From an uncultured Treponema sp. (lineage in GTDB: Bacteria > Spirochaetota > Spirochaetia > Treponematales > Treponemataceae): a stretch of 17,289 bases of DNA. The stretch is from NCBI GenBank assembly GCA_937885175.1, contig CAKZZO010000042.1:1-17289 (forward strand), read 5' to 3'. A model generated the notes under the pieces. The model saw only the letters and a list, made by a program, of their open reading frames with translations, was not told the DNA's origin and searched no databases. Both the position numbers and the translations under genes were made by a program. The first letter of the stretch is position 1. Every line of letters starts with the position of its first letter. Shown in pieces: positions 1 through 5,226 of this stretch.

Positions 1-554
1 TGACAGTTTACATTGGCGTTGATTTGCACAAGACACAGTTCACGGTGCATGTAAGGGTTGGAGACAAGGTTGAGGACCTGTCTGAAATCAAGCAGTACCC
101 GACGACAGAAGCCGGATACACAGAATTCCTGAACAGGATTCAGGCTTACAAGACTGAGGGATTCGATGTAAAGATCGGAGTTGAGTCAACAGGAAACACA
201 AGGTTCTTCAAGAATCAGGTGGAGAAAGCGGGTGCGGAAGTAACTGTTATCAACACGCTGAAGTTCAAGGTTATAAATGAATCAACAAAGAAGACTGACA
301 GGCATGATGCCTCAACGATTTCAGAGTTTCTTTCGAAGGATATGCTTCCAGAGAGCTATATCTGCAATCAGGAAACAGAAAACCTGAGAAGGCTCCTGAA
401 GTCAAGGGAAAGGCTTGTCCGTTCTGTTGTAGGACAGAAAAATGAGGTGCATGCGCTTCTGGTAAGCATGGGGCTTAATGATGAGCTTCGCAGCCTGCAA
501 AGCAAAAAAGGGCGCCAGAAAGTTCTGGACACCCTGTTGTCGCACAGCGGGTAG
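1..554 (+). pseudogene. IS110 transposase, N-terminal DEDD half
   Basis: This is the RuvC-like DEDD domain (DEDD_Tnp_IS110) of an IS110 recombinase, which acts on circular element DNA under guidance of a structured RNA. The frame gives TVYIGVDLHKTQF from base 3; the initiator ATG would begin one base before the window. Counting from that Met, the four acidic residues are visible as D8 (GVDLHK), E62 (GVESTG), and D100 and D103 (KTDRHD). The domain continues through a helical region ending near LDTLL and then meets an in-frame TAG at 552-554. That stop lies inside an inserted palindromic sequence, not in transposase sequence. The C-terminal half resumes in the same frame at 636. Read alone, this half could not recombine DNA. 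Confidence 0.85.
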
Positions 555-635
555 CCTTCGCAGCACAGCTGCTCGGAGACTCACTAAAAACTCACCTCGT
601 GAGTTTTTGCCCTGCTGCGCAGTGCCGTTCGCTAC
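549..635. repeat. Palindromic insert (about 87 bp) disrupting the transposase
   Basis: The insert has a perfect core hairpin, AAAAACTCAC (586-595) and GTGAGTTTTT (599-608) around a 3-base CTC loop. Its outer ends are short inverted repeats, GTAGC (551-555) and GCTAC (631-635), with looser complementarity between. Removing 549-635 joins LLSHS to VLEAQSVKLMF in one frame, because 87 is a multiple of 3. The insert brings three in-frame stops (552, 585, 600). It looks like a small non-autonomous or REP-like element. The exact ends are inferred; no clear target duplication was found. Confidence 0.6.
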
Positions 636-1190
636 GTGCTCGAAGCACAATCAGTAAAACTGATGTTTCAGATCATAGACCAGATGGCAGAATCGGTCAA
701 GGTGATTGAAAAGCAGCTTGCTGAACTTACAAAAGATGACGAGATGGTGAACTGTCTCATGACAATCCGTGGCTGCGGGAAAATAACGGCATGGATAATC
801 AGGGCGTACACTGAAGATATAGGCAGGTTTGCGAGCGCAAAAAAATACGCGGCATTCTGCGGACTTGTTCCATGGGTACAGGATTCAAATGAGACCGTTC
901 ATCACGGAAAGATAACTAAGCGAGGTCCTCAGGAATTGAGGACGGCATTCGTTCAGTTGGTGTTGGGGATTCGCCGCTGCAAAGATACTTCGGAATGGAG
1001 GATTATGCAGCGTCTGGATTATATGAAAAAGAATAAAGGCAGTGGTAAATCGATTGTCGCTGCTGCAAGAAAGATGGCAGAAATCGTGTGGGCGTTGCTC
1101 ACAGACAAAAAAGACTTTGATTCAAAGAAGATGATTGGAAAATATAAGCCAATGAATCTTGGAGAACAGGCTTTTGCTGCCAGTAATTAA
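636..1190 (+). pseudogene. IS110 transposase, C-terminal Transposase_20 half
   Basis: This is the Transposase_20 (IS116/IS110/IS902) domain. A helical linker (residues 1-36 counted from the GTG at 636) is followed by a helix-hairpin-helix-like stretch, TIRGCGKITAWIIRAYTEDI (43-62). The conserved block AAFCGLVP then leads into WVQDSNETVHHGKITKRG. Ser84 in QDSN sits where IS110 enzymes carry the nucleophilic serine. The tail is lysine-rich and ends in AASN. The frame is the same as that of 3-554, so the two parts were one gene of about 368 codons before the insert arrived. The GTG at 636 is only the first possible start after the stops and has no convincing ribosome binding site, so independent translation is doubtful. 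Confidence 0.8.
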
Positions 1191-1199
1191 ATAGCTTAG

Positions 1200-1511
1200 A
1201 AAGTTGACTTGTTCGTTGACTTTTTATGGGAGTCAAAATGGGCAAAAATTTTCCTGTATGCTGATGGTACAGCAAGTAAGGCAGTACAAGAAGTTTTGGA
1301 GGACTATGGTATCAAAGATGGCATTATTAGAACAGGAACTTTTGTAAAAACTGGCGACACTTATAAAGATTGCACGATTACCATCACATGGAAAAAAGAA
1401 ATCCAACAGGATATGCAATGGCATGATGTTACGGATACGGACGAAAATGAGCAGAATTTTATATTTGTAGATGGAACATCATCCAGCGGCTGGACTTATC
1501 AGAGCGAGTAA
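1200..1511 (+). pseudogene. 3' fragment of an unknown gene, cut by the IS110 element
   Basis: The frame opens after a TAG at 1197-1199 and stops at 1509-1511. It codes for about 103 residues including the motifs YADGTASKAV, TITITWKKEI and FVDGTSSSGW. There is no ATG near the front; the only early alternative start is a TTG at 1209 with no Shine-Dalgarno sequence. A strong terminator follows 21 bases after the stop, so this is the genuine end of a gene whose front was removed when the insertion sequence landed. The product was not recognised. Tryptophan- and threonine-rich strands suggest a beta-rich domain. It could also be a short standalone gene started at TTG, but that is less likely. Confidence 0.45.
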
Positions 1512-1532
1512 GATCTAGGCTTTAACCATACT

Positions 1533-1562
1533 GCCCATGCATTTTCGCACGGGCGTTTTTTT
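1533..1562 (+). terminator. Rho-independent terminator
   Basis: GCCCATGC (1533-1540) pairs with GCACGGGC (1547-1554), seven of eight positions, around a 6-base ATTTTC loop. A G and then seven T follow (1556-1562). It closes the truncated gene ending at 1511. There is no T-run on the other side, so it works for plus-strand transcription only. Confidence 0.8.
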
Positions 1563-1563
1563 G

Positions 1564-1605
1564 TCATTTGTAATTGATTTTGTCCATATAATTCATACCT
1601 CCTTT
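1564..1605 (-). other. Orphan ribosome binding site and 10-codon stub ORF
   Basis: On the minus strand a perfect AAAGGAGG (1605-1598) follows the stop of the 95-aa gene. It is followed by ATG at 1596 (1-base spacing) and by a better spaced in-frame ATG at 1587 (10-base spacing). The frame ends after MNYMDKINYK at TGA (1566-1564), next to the terminator of the neighbouring plus-strand gene. A ribosome binding site this good in front of so short a frame suggests that the next phage gene began here and was lost at the prophage junction. It could instead be a real tiny peptide gene. Confidence 0.45.
1567..1575. repeat. 9-bp direct repeat at left prophage edge
   Basis: TTTGTAATT occurs here and again at 14266-14274, at the two places where phage-type sequence gives way to chromosomal sequence. 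It could be the core of an attachment site or a deletion junction. It is short and AT-rich, so chance remains a real possibility. Confidence 0.25.
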
Positions 1606-1618
1606 AATTTAAATATTT

Positions 1619-1906
1619 TTACAGTGCGATGCCGTACTGCATCGCAAGCTGATCAAGATTGATCCCGCTCCTTTCGGCCTGTGCACGGAGAAGCCGTACC
1701 TGCTCGCTCCGGTTCTTCCCGGAGAACTGCTCCACGCACTGGCGGAATTCCTGAGGGTGTGACTGCTGCCAGTCCGCAAGCTGCTGGTTAATCATCTCGT
1801 TCATGTTACGCTGCATGAGTTCCTGCATGGCCCGTGACGGGTTCGAGAACATCTGCCCCATCATCCGTGCCTGCTGCCGCATTGATGCAAACTCCTGAAT
1901 ATTCAT
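1619..1906 (-). CDS. Small Met/Gln-rich phage protein (95 aa), function unknown
   Basis: The product is not assignable to a family with confidence. It is 95 residues, rich in Met, Gln, Arg and Asn, and predicted helical throughout: an N-terminal half with QARMMGQMFSNPSRAMQELM, a linker QQSHPQEF, and a C-terminal helix pair ending GINLDQLAMQYGIAL. Small Met/Gln-rich proteins of this plan are found next to structural genes in phages of Gram-positive bacteria, which is the reason for the phage label; this is resemblance of style, not a proven homology. The ATG at 1906 is preceded by AGGAGG with 5-base spacing, so the start is well supported. It lies beyond the oppositely oriented exported-protein operon and may use its own promoter (1950-1975). 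Confidence 0.75.
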   Translation of the reverse strand: MNIQEFASMRQQARMMGQMFSNPSRAMQELMQRNMNEMINQQLADWQQSHPQEFRQCVEQFSGKNRSEQVRLLRAQAERSGINLDQLAMQYGIAL

Positions 1907-1949
1907 AATTCCTCCTGATGATTAAGGGTACACCCGCCGGCATACGGGC

Positions 1950-1975
1950 GTTATAATTATGAGAAAAAATTTGCA
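1950..1975 (-). promoter_or_regulatory. Possible minus-strand promoter for the 95-aa gene
   Basis: On the minus strand TTTGCA (1975-1970) is followed after about 14-16 bases, depending on the hexamer chosen, by TATAAC (1955-1950). The hexamers are imperfect. The site shares the palindrome TTTGCAAA (1970-1977) with the divergent plus-strand promoter, so the two would compete for polymerase. Confidence 0.3.
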
Positions 1976-1999
1976 AAAAAATTGTGCGCGTGTTATAAT
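1971..1999 (+). promoter_or_regulatory. Sigma70-type promoter of the exported-protein operon
   Basis: TTGCAA (1971-1976), a 17-base spacer and a perfect TATAAT (1994-1999) predict a transcript start near 2006. It drives the two plus-strand genes that oppose the phage operon. Because the transcript would start only about 5 bases before the ATG at 2011, that ATG is unlikely to be the real start of the lipoprotein gene. Confidence 0.75.
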
Positions 2000-2015
2000 G
2001 GCTCTCGGTTATGTT

Positions 2016-2088
2016 CCTCCCTTGGGCTGACACCTGTCTTTTTTTTTCATGCGGAACGCTACGAAAAACAAGGGGGGGGGTAATTTTG
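2016..2088 (+). promoter_or_regulatory. Leader hairpin that can mask a poly-G ribosome binding site
   Basis: The leader contains CCTCCCTTG (2016-2024), which can pair over 9 positions (one G-U) with CAAGGGGGG (2069-2077), the Shine-Dalgarno region of the lipoprotein gene. Between them TTTTTC (2043-2048) pairs with GAAAAA (2063-2068), and GCG (2051-2053) with CGC (2057-2059) around GAA. The Shine-Dalgarno tract itself is A followed by nine G (2072-2080), 5 bases before TTG at 2086. Pairing would hide it from the ribosome, and changes in the number of G would alter spacing and pairing. The structure is read by eye and no energy was computed. Confidence 0.5.
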
Positions 2089-2664
2089 TCTGGTATTTCA
2101 CGTCTTTGTATTCTCACCGCCTTATCACTTGTCTTTGCGTCCTGCAGCGACTTTCCCATGCAGGTTGCGCAGCACTTCAGCAATGAATCTGACTATGACG
2201 TGACCGTCATCATGCAGGATAACCGGTTATTCATCCGGAGCGGGGAGACGGCATGTATTGATGCCGAGATAGGCGGCGTTGGCGACGCTGCGCCCGTGGC
2301 AAAACTTGCGGCCGACGGCTACCCGCGGGCGGTCATGAAAAGGAAACTCGTCAGCCTGCGCGAGGCGGAGTATGCCATCACCAATATGAGCGGCGCCGCC
2401 TGCCGGATTGTCAATGCCGGGGCATACTCCGTATGCGTGATAAATCCGTACATCGGGTCAAGATATGAGGACGTGGCGGACGGCATACCCCTTCCGTCCG
2501 GAGGCGTTTTCGAGACGGTCATCTACGGAAACGACAGGAACTTTACCGGCACGTACAGGAATAGCAGCCCGGCGGATGAGGTTGAAAAAGCCCTGCAGGG
2601 CACCGCCATCAAGAGTATTACCGTCAGCACTGTTGACGGCCAGATTGTTGTGAGGGTGGAATAG
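2086..2664 (+). CDS. Predicted lipoprotein, probable phage moron gene
   Basis: The product is about 192 residues with a lipoprotein signal: ISRL, a hydrophobic stretch CILTALSLVF, then the lipobox FASC with the probable lipidated cysteine near residue 20. The mature part is a beta-rich domain with no recognised family and ends IVVRVE. Function is unknown; it should sit in the inner or outer membrane facing the periplasm or surface. The TTG at 2086 is chosen because it lies 5 bases after the poly-G Shine-Dalgarno tract, places the signal peptide at the N-terminus and leaves a normal leader after the promoter at 1971-1999. An ATT at 2083 is possible and the ATG at 2011 less likely. It runs against the surrounding phage operon and is followed after 2 bases by another exported-protein gene. 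This arrangement suggests a lysogenic-conversion cassette. Confidence 0.75.
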   Translation: MSGISRLCILTALSLVFASCSDFPMQVAQHFSNESDYDVTVIMQDNRLFIRSGETACIDAEIGGVGDAAPVAKLAADGYPRAVMKRKLVSLREAEYAITNMSGAACRIVNAGAYSVCVINPYIGSRYEDVADGIPLPSGGVFETVIYGNDRNFTGTYRNSSPADEVEKALQGTAIKSITVSTVDGQIVVRVE

Positions 2665-2666
2665 AA

Positions 2667-2945
2667 ATGAAGAAGATTTTTATTTGCATCGCTGTTATGG
2701 CATTTGCAGTTACATATATGACAGCAGAAATTAAAGTCATCACAAGAACACATTATGGCGTGAACGAGAAGCTGGACTCATGGCTTGCTGAAATACCTTC
2801 CGCGCCGGAGGGGTTTCATCTTATAGGAATCGAAACATCCTACATTTCAGAAGGTAAGGATAGATGTATACGCAGTTTCTATTTCTCTGACGATGCGGAT
2901 AATCACAGTTTTGAACTGTCTTTCAATGATTTTCATCCAGATTGA
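2667..2945 (+). CDS. Small exported protein of unknown function (92 aa)
   Basis: The N-terminus MKKIFICIAVMAFAVTYMTA is a classic Sec signal peptide with a likely cleavage near TMTA/E. About 72 mature residues follow, with alternating strands (EIKVITRTHYG, GFHLIGIETSYI, CIRSFYFSDD, SFELSFNDF). No cysteine is positioned as a lipobox, so this product is probably periplasmic or secreted. The ATG is 2 bases after the stop of the lipoprotein gene, so the two are translated as an operon and may act together. No family was recognised. No clear terminator follows; a 7-bp hairpin (2992-2998 with 3009-3015) lies beyond it but has a poor T-run and is inside the convergent gene. Confidence 0.7.
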   Translation: MKKIFICIAVMAFAVTYMTAEIKVITRTHYGVNEKLDSWLAEIPSAPEGFHLIGIETSYISEGKDRCIRSFYFSDDADNHSFELSFNDFHPD

Positions 2946-2963
2946 TAATTTGAAAAAAACGTG

Positions 2964-3161
2964 CTATCCGTTCAATGCAAGGTCAAGCAGAAAGCGGCTT
3001 GTACTCTTGCCGCTTGCCTTTACCAGTTCTTTAAGTTTCTCCAGTTCTTCGGGCTGGCACGATACGCAGAAAGATACCCGCTTGGTGCCGCTACCGCTTC
3101 CTTTTTTTCTGCCGCCGCCGTGGTAGCCGTAGCCGCTATATTTCGGTTTACTTTCCAGCAT
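2964..3161 (-). CDS. Ribbon-helix-helix-like small protein (65 aa)
   Basis: The N-terminal 25 residues are glycine- and lysine-rich (GYGYHGGGRKKGSGSG). The rest fits a ribbon-helix-helix fold: strand TKRVSFCVSC, helix PEELEKLKELVKAS, turn GKS, helix TSRFLLDLAL. Such proteins dimerise to bind operator DNA, or act as accessory proteins in relaxosomes, so a regulatory role in the phage is plausible but unproven. The ATG at 3161 lies inside the end of the upstream 30-aa membrane-protein gene, overlapping it by 14 bases, and has only a weak purine-rich ribosome binding site. Translation is therefore probably coupled. The gene faces the oppositely oriented exported-protein operon. Confidence 0.65.
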   Translation of the reverse strand: MLESKPKYSGYGYHGGGRKKGSGSGTKRVSFCVSCQPEELEKLKELVKASGKSTSRFLLDLALNG

Positions 3162-3240
3162 TTCTTTTTCTCACAAAATATAAAATAATCCCAATCATTA
3201 TTGCTATAGCAAAAATGAGTACATACTTTAAAATTGACAT
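3148..3240 (-). CDS. 30-aa single-pass membrane microprotein
   Basis: An ATG at 3240 preceded by GAGAGGTG at 5-base spacing opens a 30-codon frame ending with TAA at 3148. The product has a start MSILKYV, a hydrophobic helix LIFAIAIMIGIILYF (about residues 7-22) and a basic tail VRKRNAGK, the usual layout of a small membrane protein with its C-terminus in the cytoplasm. It overlaps the ribbon-helix-helix gene by 14 bases. A larger frame on the same strand (3020-3247) overlaps it in another phase but lacks family or ribosome binding site support. The role is unknown; lysis or membrane stress functions are possible for phage microproteins. Confidence 0.6.
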   Translation of the reverse strand: MSILKYVLIFAIAIMIGIILYFVRKRNAGK

Positions 3241-3258
3241 TCTGCACCTCTCATAGTA

Positions 3259-3304
3259 CAATCAAAAGGAAAGGGAATCCTACGCTGGATTGCGCAGGAT
3301 TCCC
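3259..3304 (-). terminator. Rho-independent terminator after the 36-aa gene
   Basis: On the minus strand GGGAATCCT (3304-3296) pairs perfectly over 9 bp with AGGATTCCC (3281-3273) around a 14-base loop, and TTTCCTTTT follows (3272-3264). It lies 15 bases past the stop of the 36-aa gene at 3320. No T-run exists on the plus side. Confidence 0.7.
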
Positions 3305-3319
3305 ACCGACTGGAACTTG

Positions 3320-3430
3320 TCACTTCCTGCCGTCAAGCCATTTGGTGATGTAATACGCAACTATCACACCCAACATGGCAAGCAGGAAGTCAAGCCCTTT
3401 GTCAGCAAAGTAAAGTAGTACTTCCTTCAC
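3320..3430 (-). CDS. 36-aa membrane microprotein, holin-like in layout
   Basis: A GTG at 3430 is preceded by AAGGAG with 6-base spacing and opens a frame of 36 codons to TGA at 3320. The product begins MKEVLLYFADKG, continues with a hydrophobic helix LDFLLAMLGVIVAYYI (about residues 13-28) and ends in TKWLDGRK. It has its own near-consensus promoter (3467-3495) and terminator (3259-3304), so it forms a single-gene unit between the tail-fibre gene and the next small genes. The size, single helix, basic tail and position after tail genes recall small phage holins, but no homology was recognised. A toxic type I peptide or a structural membrane protein are alternatives. Confidence 0.65.
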   Translation of the reverse strand: MKEVLLYFADKGLDFLLAMLGVIVAYYITKWLDGRK

Positions 3431-3466
3431 TTTGGACTCCTTATCAAAGTTTCCCTTGACATCATT

Positions 3467-3495
3467 ATAATAACAAACATTTGTTTTTATGTCAA
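3467..3495 (-). promoter_or_regulatory. Strong promoter for the 36-aa membrane protein
   Basis: On the minus strand a perfect TTGACA (3495-3490) is followed after 17 bases by TATTAT (3472-3467). An overlapping TATAAT (3469-3464) has 20-base spacing. The site sits just past the stop of the tail-fibre gene and gives this microprotein transcription independent of the long operon. Confidence 0.7.
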
Positions 3496-3511
3496 TATTT
3501 TTTTACAAAAA

Positions 3512-5191
3512 TTATGAGATTTTCAGCGTGTCACCGTCAATGTACAGAATTCCGGCATCGCTTGGCCGAAAATGCGGAAAGTTGGCAATAATTATTGATG
3601 AATTCTCACGAAAATAACTGCTCACATACTCGTAAAGAATTCCAGTCTCCCTGTCTGGATCAATAATGGAGGAATGAAATATATAACGGAATAAAAGTAT
3701 CTGATCTCCGCCTGTTGTAATGCCCCAGACACTAATCATTTCTTCAAACCGGGATGAAGGATGAGCAAATGTAAGCATTACTATTCTCGTTCCGTCCGCT
3801 GTAACAACCACATCTTCCGACGCGTACAAATCTGTAACGGTGCGGGTCGCGTCCGTGTCATTAAAAAGATCTATGAAGTGATCTCGCGCAGTTTCGGCAG
3901 AATCAGTCTTGCTAAAATGCTTAATTTCTCTGCTTATCACCCCTCGAGTTGAAATGTTTAATGGACCGATAGTTGCAGTGTAAAACTCGGCAGTACCATC
4001 GGCTTTTATGCAAAAACCGCTTCCAGGGCTGTAATTATGGCTCTTAATCTTGCCTTGCGAATTAATGACAATTTCGAGCGCAAAAAGCCTGTTCACGTTT
4101 ATCAAGTCCGTCTTGATAAATCCGCCGTTGATAATCGTCGTTCCGTCAAAACCGGCATCACTCCCGTCGCTTCCCATCAGAAGCTGTGCTATGCTCTTCC
4201 CGATGTAATCCTTCACGCTCTTTTCAATCGTCGTGTCGCTGGAAAACACGCTGTCGCCGTGTATCTGCACCAGGTCGGCATCAAGCGTTATGACGCTCCT
4301 GAGCGCATCAAGTACAAGCAGCTTGTTCTTCAGGCTTTTAACCTGTGCATCCGTTGCGCTTACCTTCATGCGGTAGAAGTACACGGGACTTCCGCCCGTG
4401 CCTCCGGATGTAGTCTGAACCCTCTCGTATATATTGTACAGGTATTCAAGCCCCGCAGGGTCATTGATAAGAAGCCGTGCCCATTCATCATATGCGCTTG
4501 CGGTGAGGAAATAGGGGATGCCCACGCTCAGGCCAAGGAAGGCTGCGTTTGATCCTGCCTCCGTTATCTGCGTAAGCCGCTGTTCCAGACCCGTGCCATA
4601 CCTGGCATAGTCTACGCTTGCCGCCGCCATGCCGCCGAGTGATACCCGCTGTATCTGCTCCTGCGCCTGGGCGGCAAGGTCACGGGCAACCTGCTCCACG
4701 CGCGCATCCTCGCCGTCGCGTATGGCATCCCTGAGCGCATCACGGGCGGCAAAATAATCCGTGTAGGCGGCAATGAATGCGGTGCGGTCTGAAAGCTGTG
4801 TGTTCTGCCGCATGTTGTCGAACAGTTTTAAATTTGTGACGACAAGCGTGTACAGGGTAAGGTATGCCGCCTTGTAGGCAATGAGCGGGTCGGCCACCTG
4901 CGAGATCTGATGCTCCTCCTCCGCACTCTGCACGAGGTCGGCGTATTCCTGGACAAGCACCTTCCATTCCTTCCAGAGCGTCTTCTTCTCGTCCGGCGTT
5001 ATCACGCTGTCGGACGCAATGGCCGTCCAGTAGTCTCGTGTCTTTTCGGCCAGCGTCGTCTGTGCATTCTGCAGCATCCGTACGCTGTCCCTGATTGTCC
5101 TGATGCCCGCTCCCTTCATCGAGCCCATCACGGTGAGCGAATGCACCACAAGATCCGTGTCGCTCCTGTTATCCTGCCTGTTCTTTGCCAT
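3512..5191 (-). CDS. Phage tail-fibre / tail-tip-like protein (559 aa)
   Basis: The first 260 residues are long, charged helices (for example RDYWTAIASD, DEKKTLWKEWKVLVQEYADL, ALRDAIRDGEDARVEQVARD), likely a coiled-coil stalk. Around residues 345-410 come motifs common in phage tail proteins: FDGTTIINGGFIKTDLI, then GSGFCIKADGTAEFYTATIG, a short beta block with the KADGTAEF pattern of tail tip and host-specificity proteins. The last 150 residues are a different beta-rich domain that may bind the host receptor. Start ATG 5191 follows AGGATAGGA. The gene comes 35 bases after the polyvalent gene. GC falls from about 60-70 percent in the stalk to about 40 percent in the distal part, as expected if the tip was exchanged. 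The family is inferred from motifs only. Confidence 0.75.
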   Translation of the reverse strand: MAKNRQDNRSDTDLVVHSLTVMGSMKGAGIRTIRDSVRMLQNAQTTLAEKTRDYWTAIASDSVITPDEKKTLWKEWKVLVQEYADLVQSAEEEHQISQVADPLIAYKAAYLTLYTLVVTNLKLFDNMRQNTQLSDRTAFIAAYTDYFAARDALRDAIRDGEDARVEQVARDLAAQAQEQIQRVSLGGMAAASVDYARYGTGLEQRLTQITEAGSNAAFLGLSVGIPYFLTASAYDEWARLLINDPAGLEYLYNIYERVQTTSGGTGGSPVYFYRMKVSATDAQVKSLKNKLLVLDALRSVITLDADLVQIHGDSVFSSDTTIEKSVKDYIGKSIAQLLMGSDGSDAGFDGTTIINGGFIKTDLINVNRLFALEIVINSQGKIKSHNYSPGSGFCIKADGTAEFYTATIGPLNISTRGVISREIKHFSKTDSAETARDHFIDLFNDTDATRTVTDLYASEDVVVTADGTRIVMLTFAHPSSRFEEMISVWGITTGGDQILLFRYIFHSSIIDPDRETGILYEYVSSYFRENSSIIIANFPHFRPSDAGILYIDGDTLKIS

Positions 5192-5226
5192 AGTCCTATC
5201 CTACCTTAATTCCATGCGTCCCGTTA

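Larger units (their letters stand above)
1..1208 (+). mobile_element. IS110-family insertion sequence, left end outside the window
   Basis: The element is recognised from its transposase, which carries the DEDD and serine-containing domains of the IS110 family. The transposase reading frame is already open at base 3, and bases 1-2 are the last two bases of its probable ATG, so the left end and any upstream bridge RNA lie outside the window. IS110 elements usually lack long terminal inverted repeats, so the right end cannot be fixed; it lies after the stop at 1190 and probably before the unrelated reading frame that opens at 1200. A short tandem of GTTGACTT (1203-1210 and 1215-1222) sits at this edge. 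The copy is probably dead because its transposase is interrupted. Confidence 0.8.

Noticed and set aside
1806..2183. 125-codon minus-strand frame
   Set aside because: It overlaps the divergent promoter region and both flanking genes, and has no motif or ribosome binding site.
2992..3015. 7-bp hairpin as terminator of the exported-protein operon
   Set aside because: The T-run is only three bases and the hairpin lies in the coding part of the convergent gene.
3020..3247. 75-codon minus-strand frame overlapping two small genes
   Set aside because: The 30-aa and ribbon-helix-helix frames explain the same DNA better, with ribosome binding site and domain support.
4037..4552. 171-codon plus-strand frame inside the tail-fibre gene
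   Set aside because: Antisense shadow; the opposite strand has clear tail-protein motifs and a start with a ribosome binding site.
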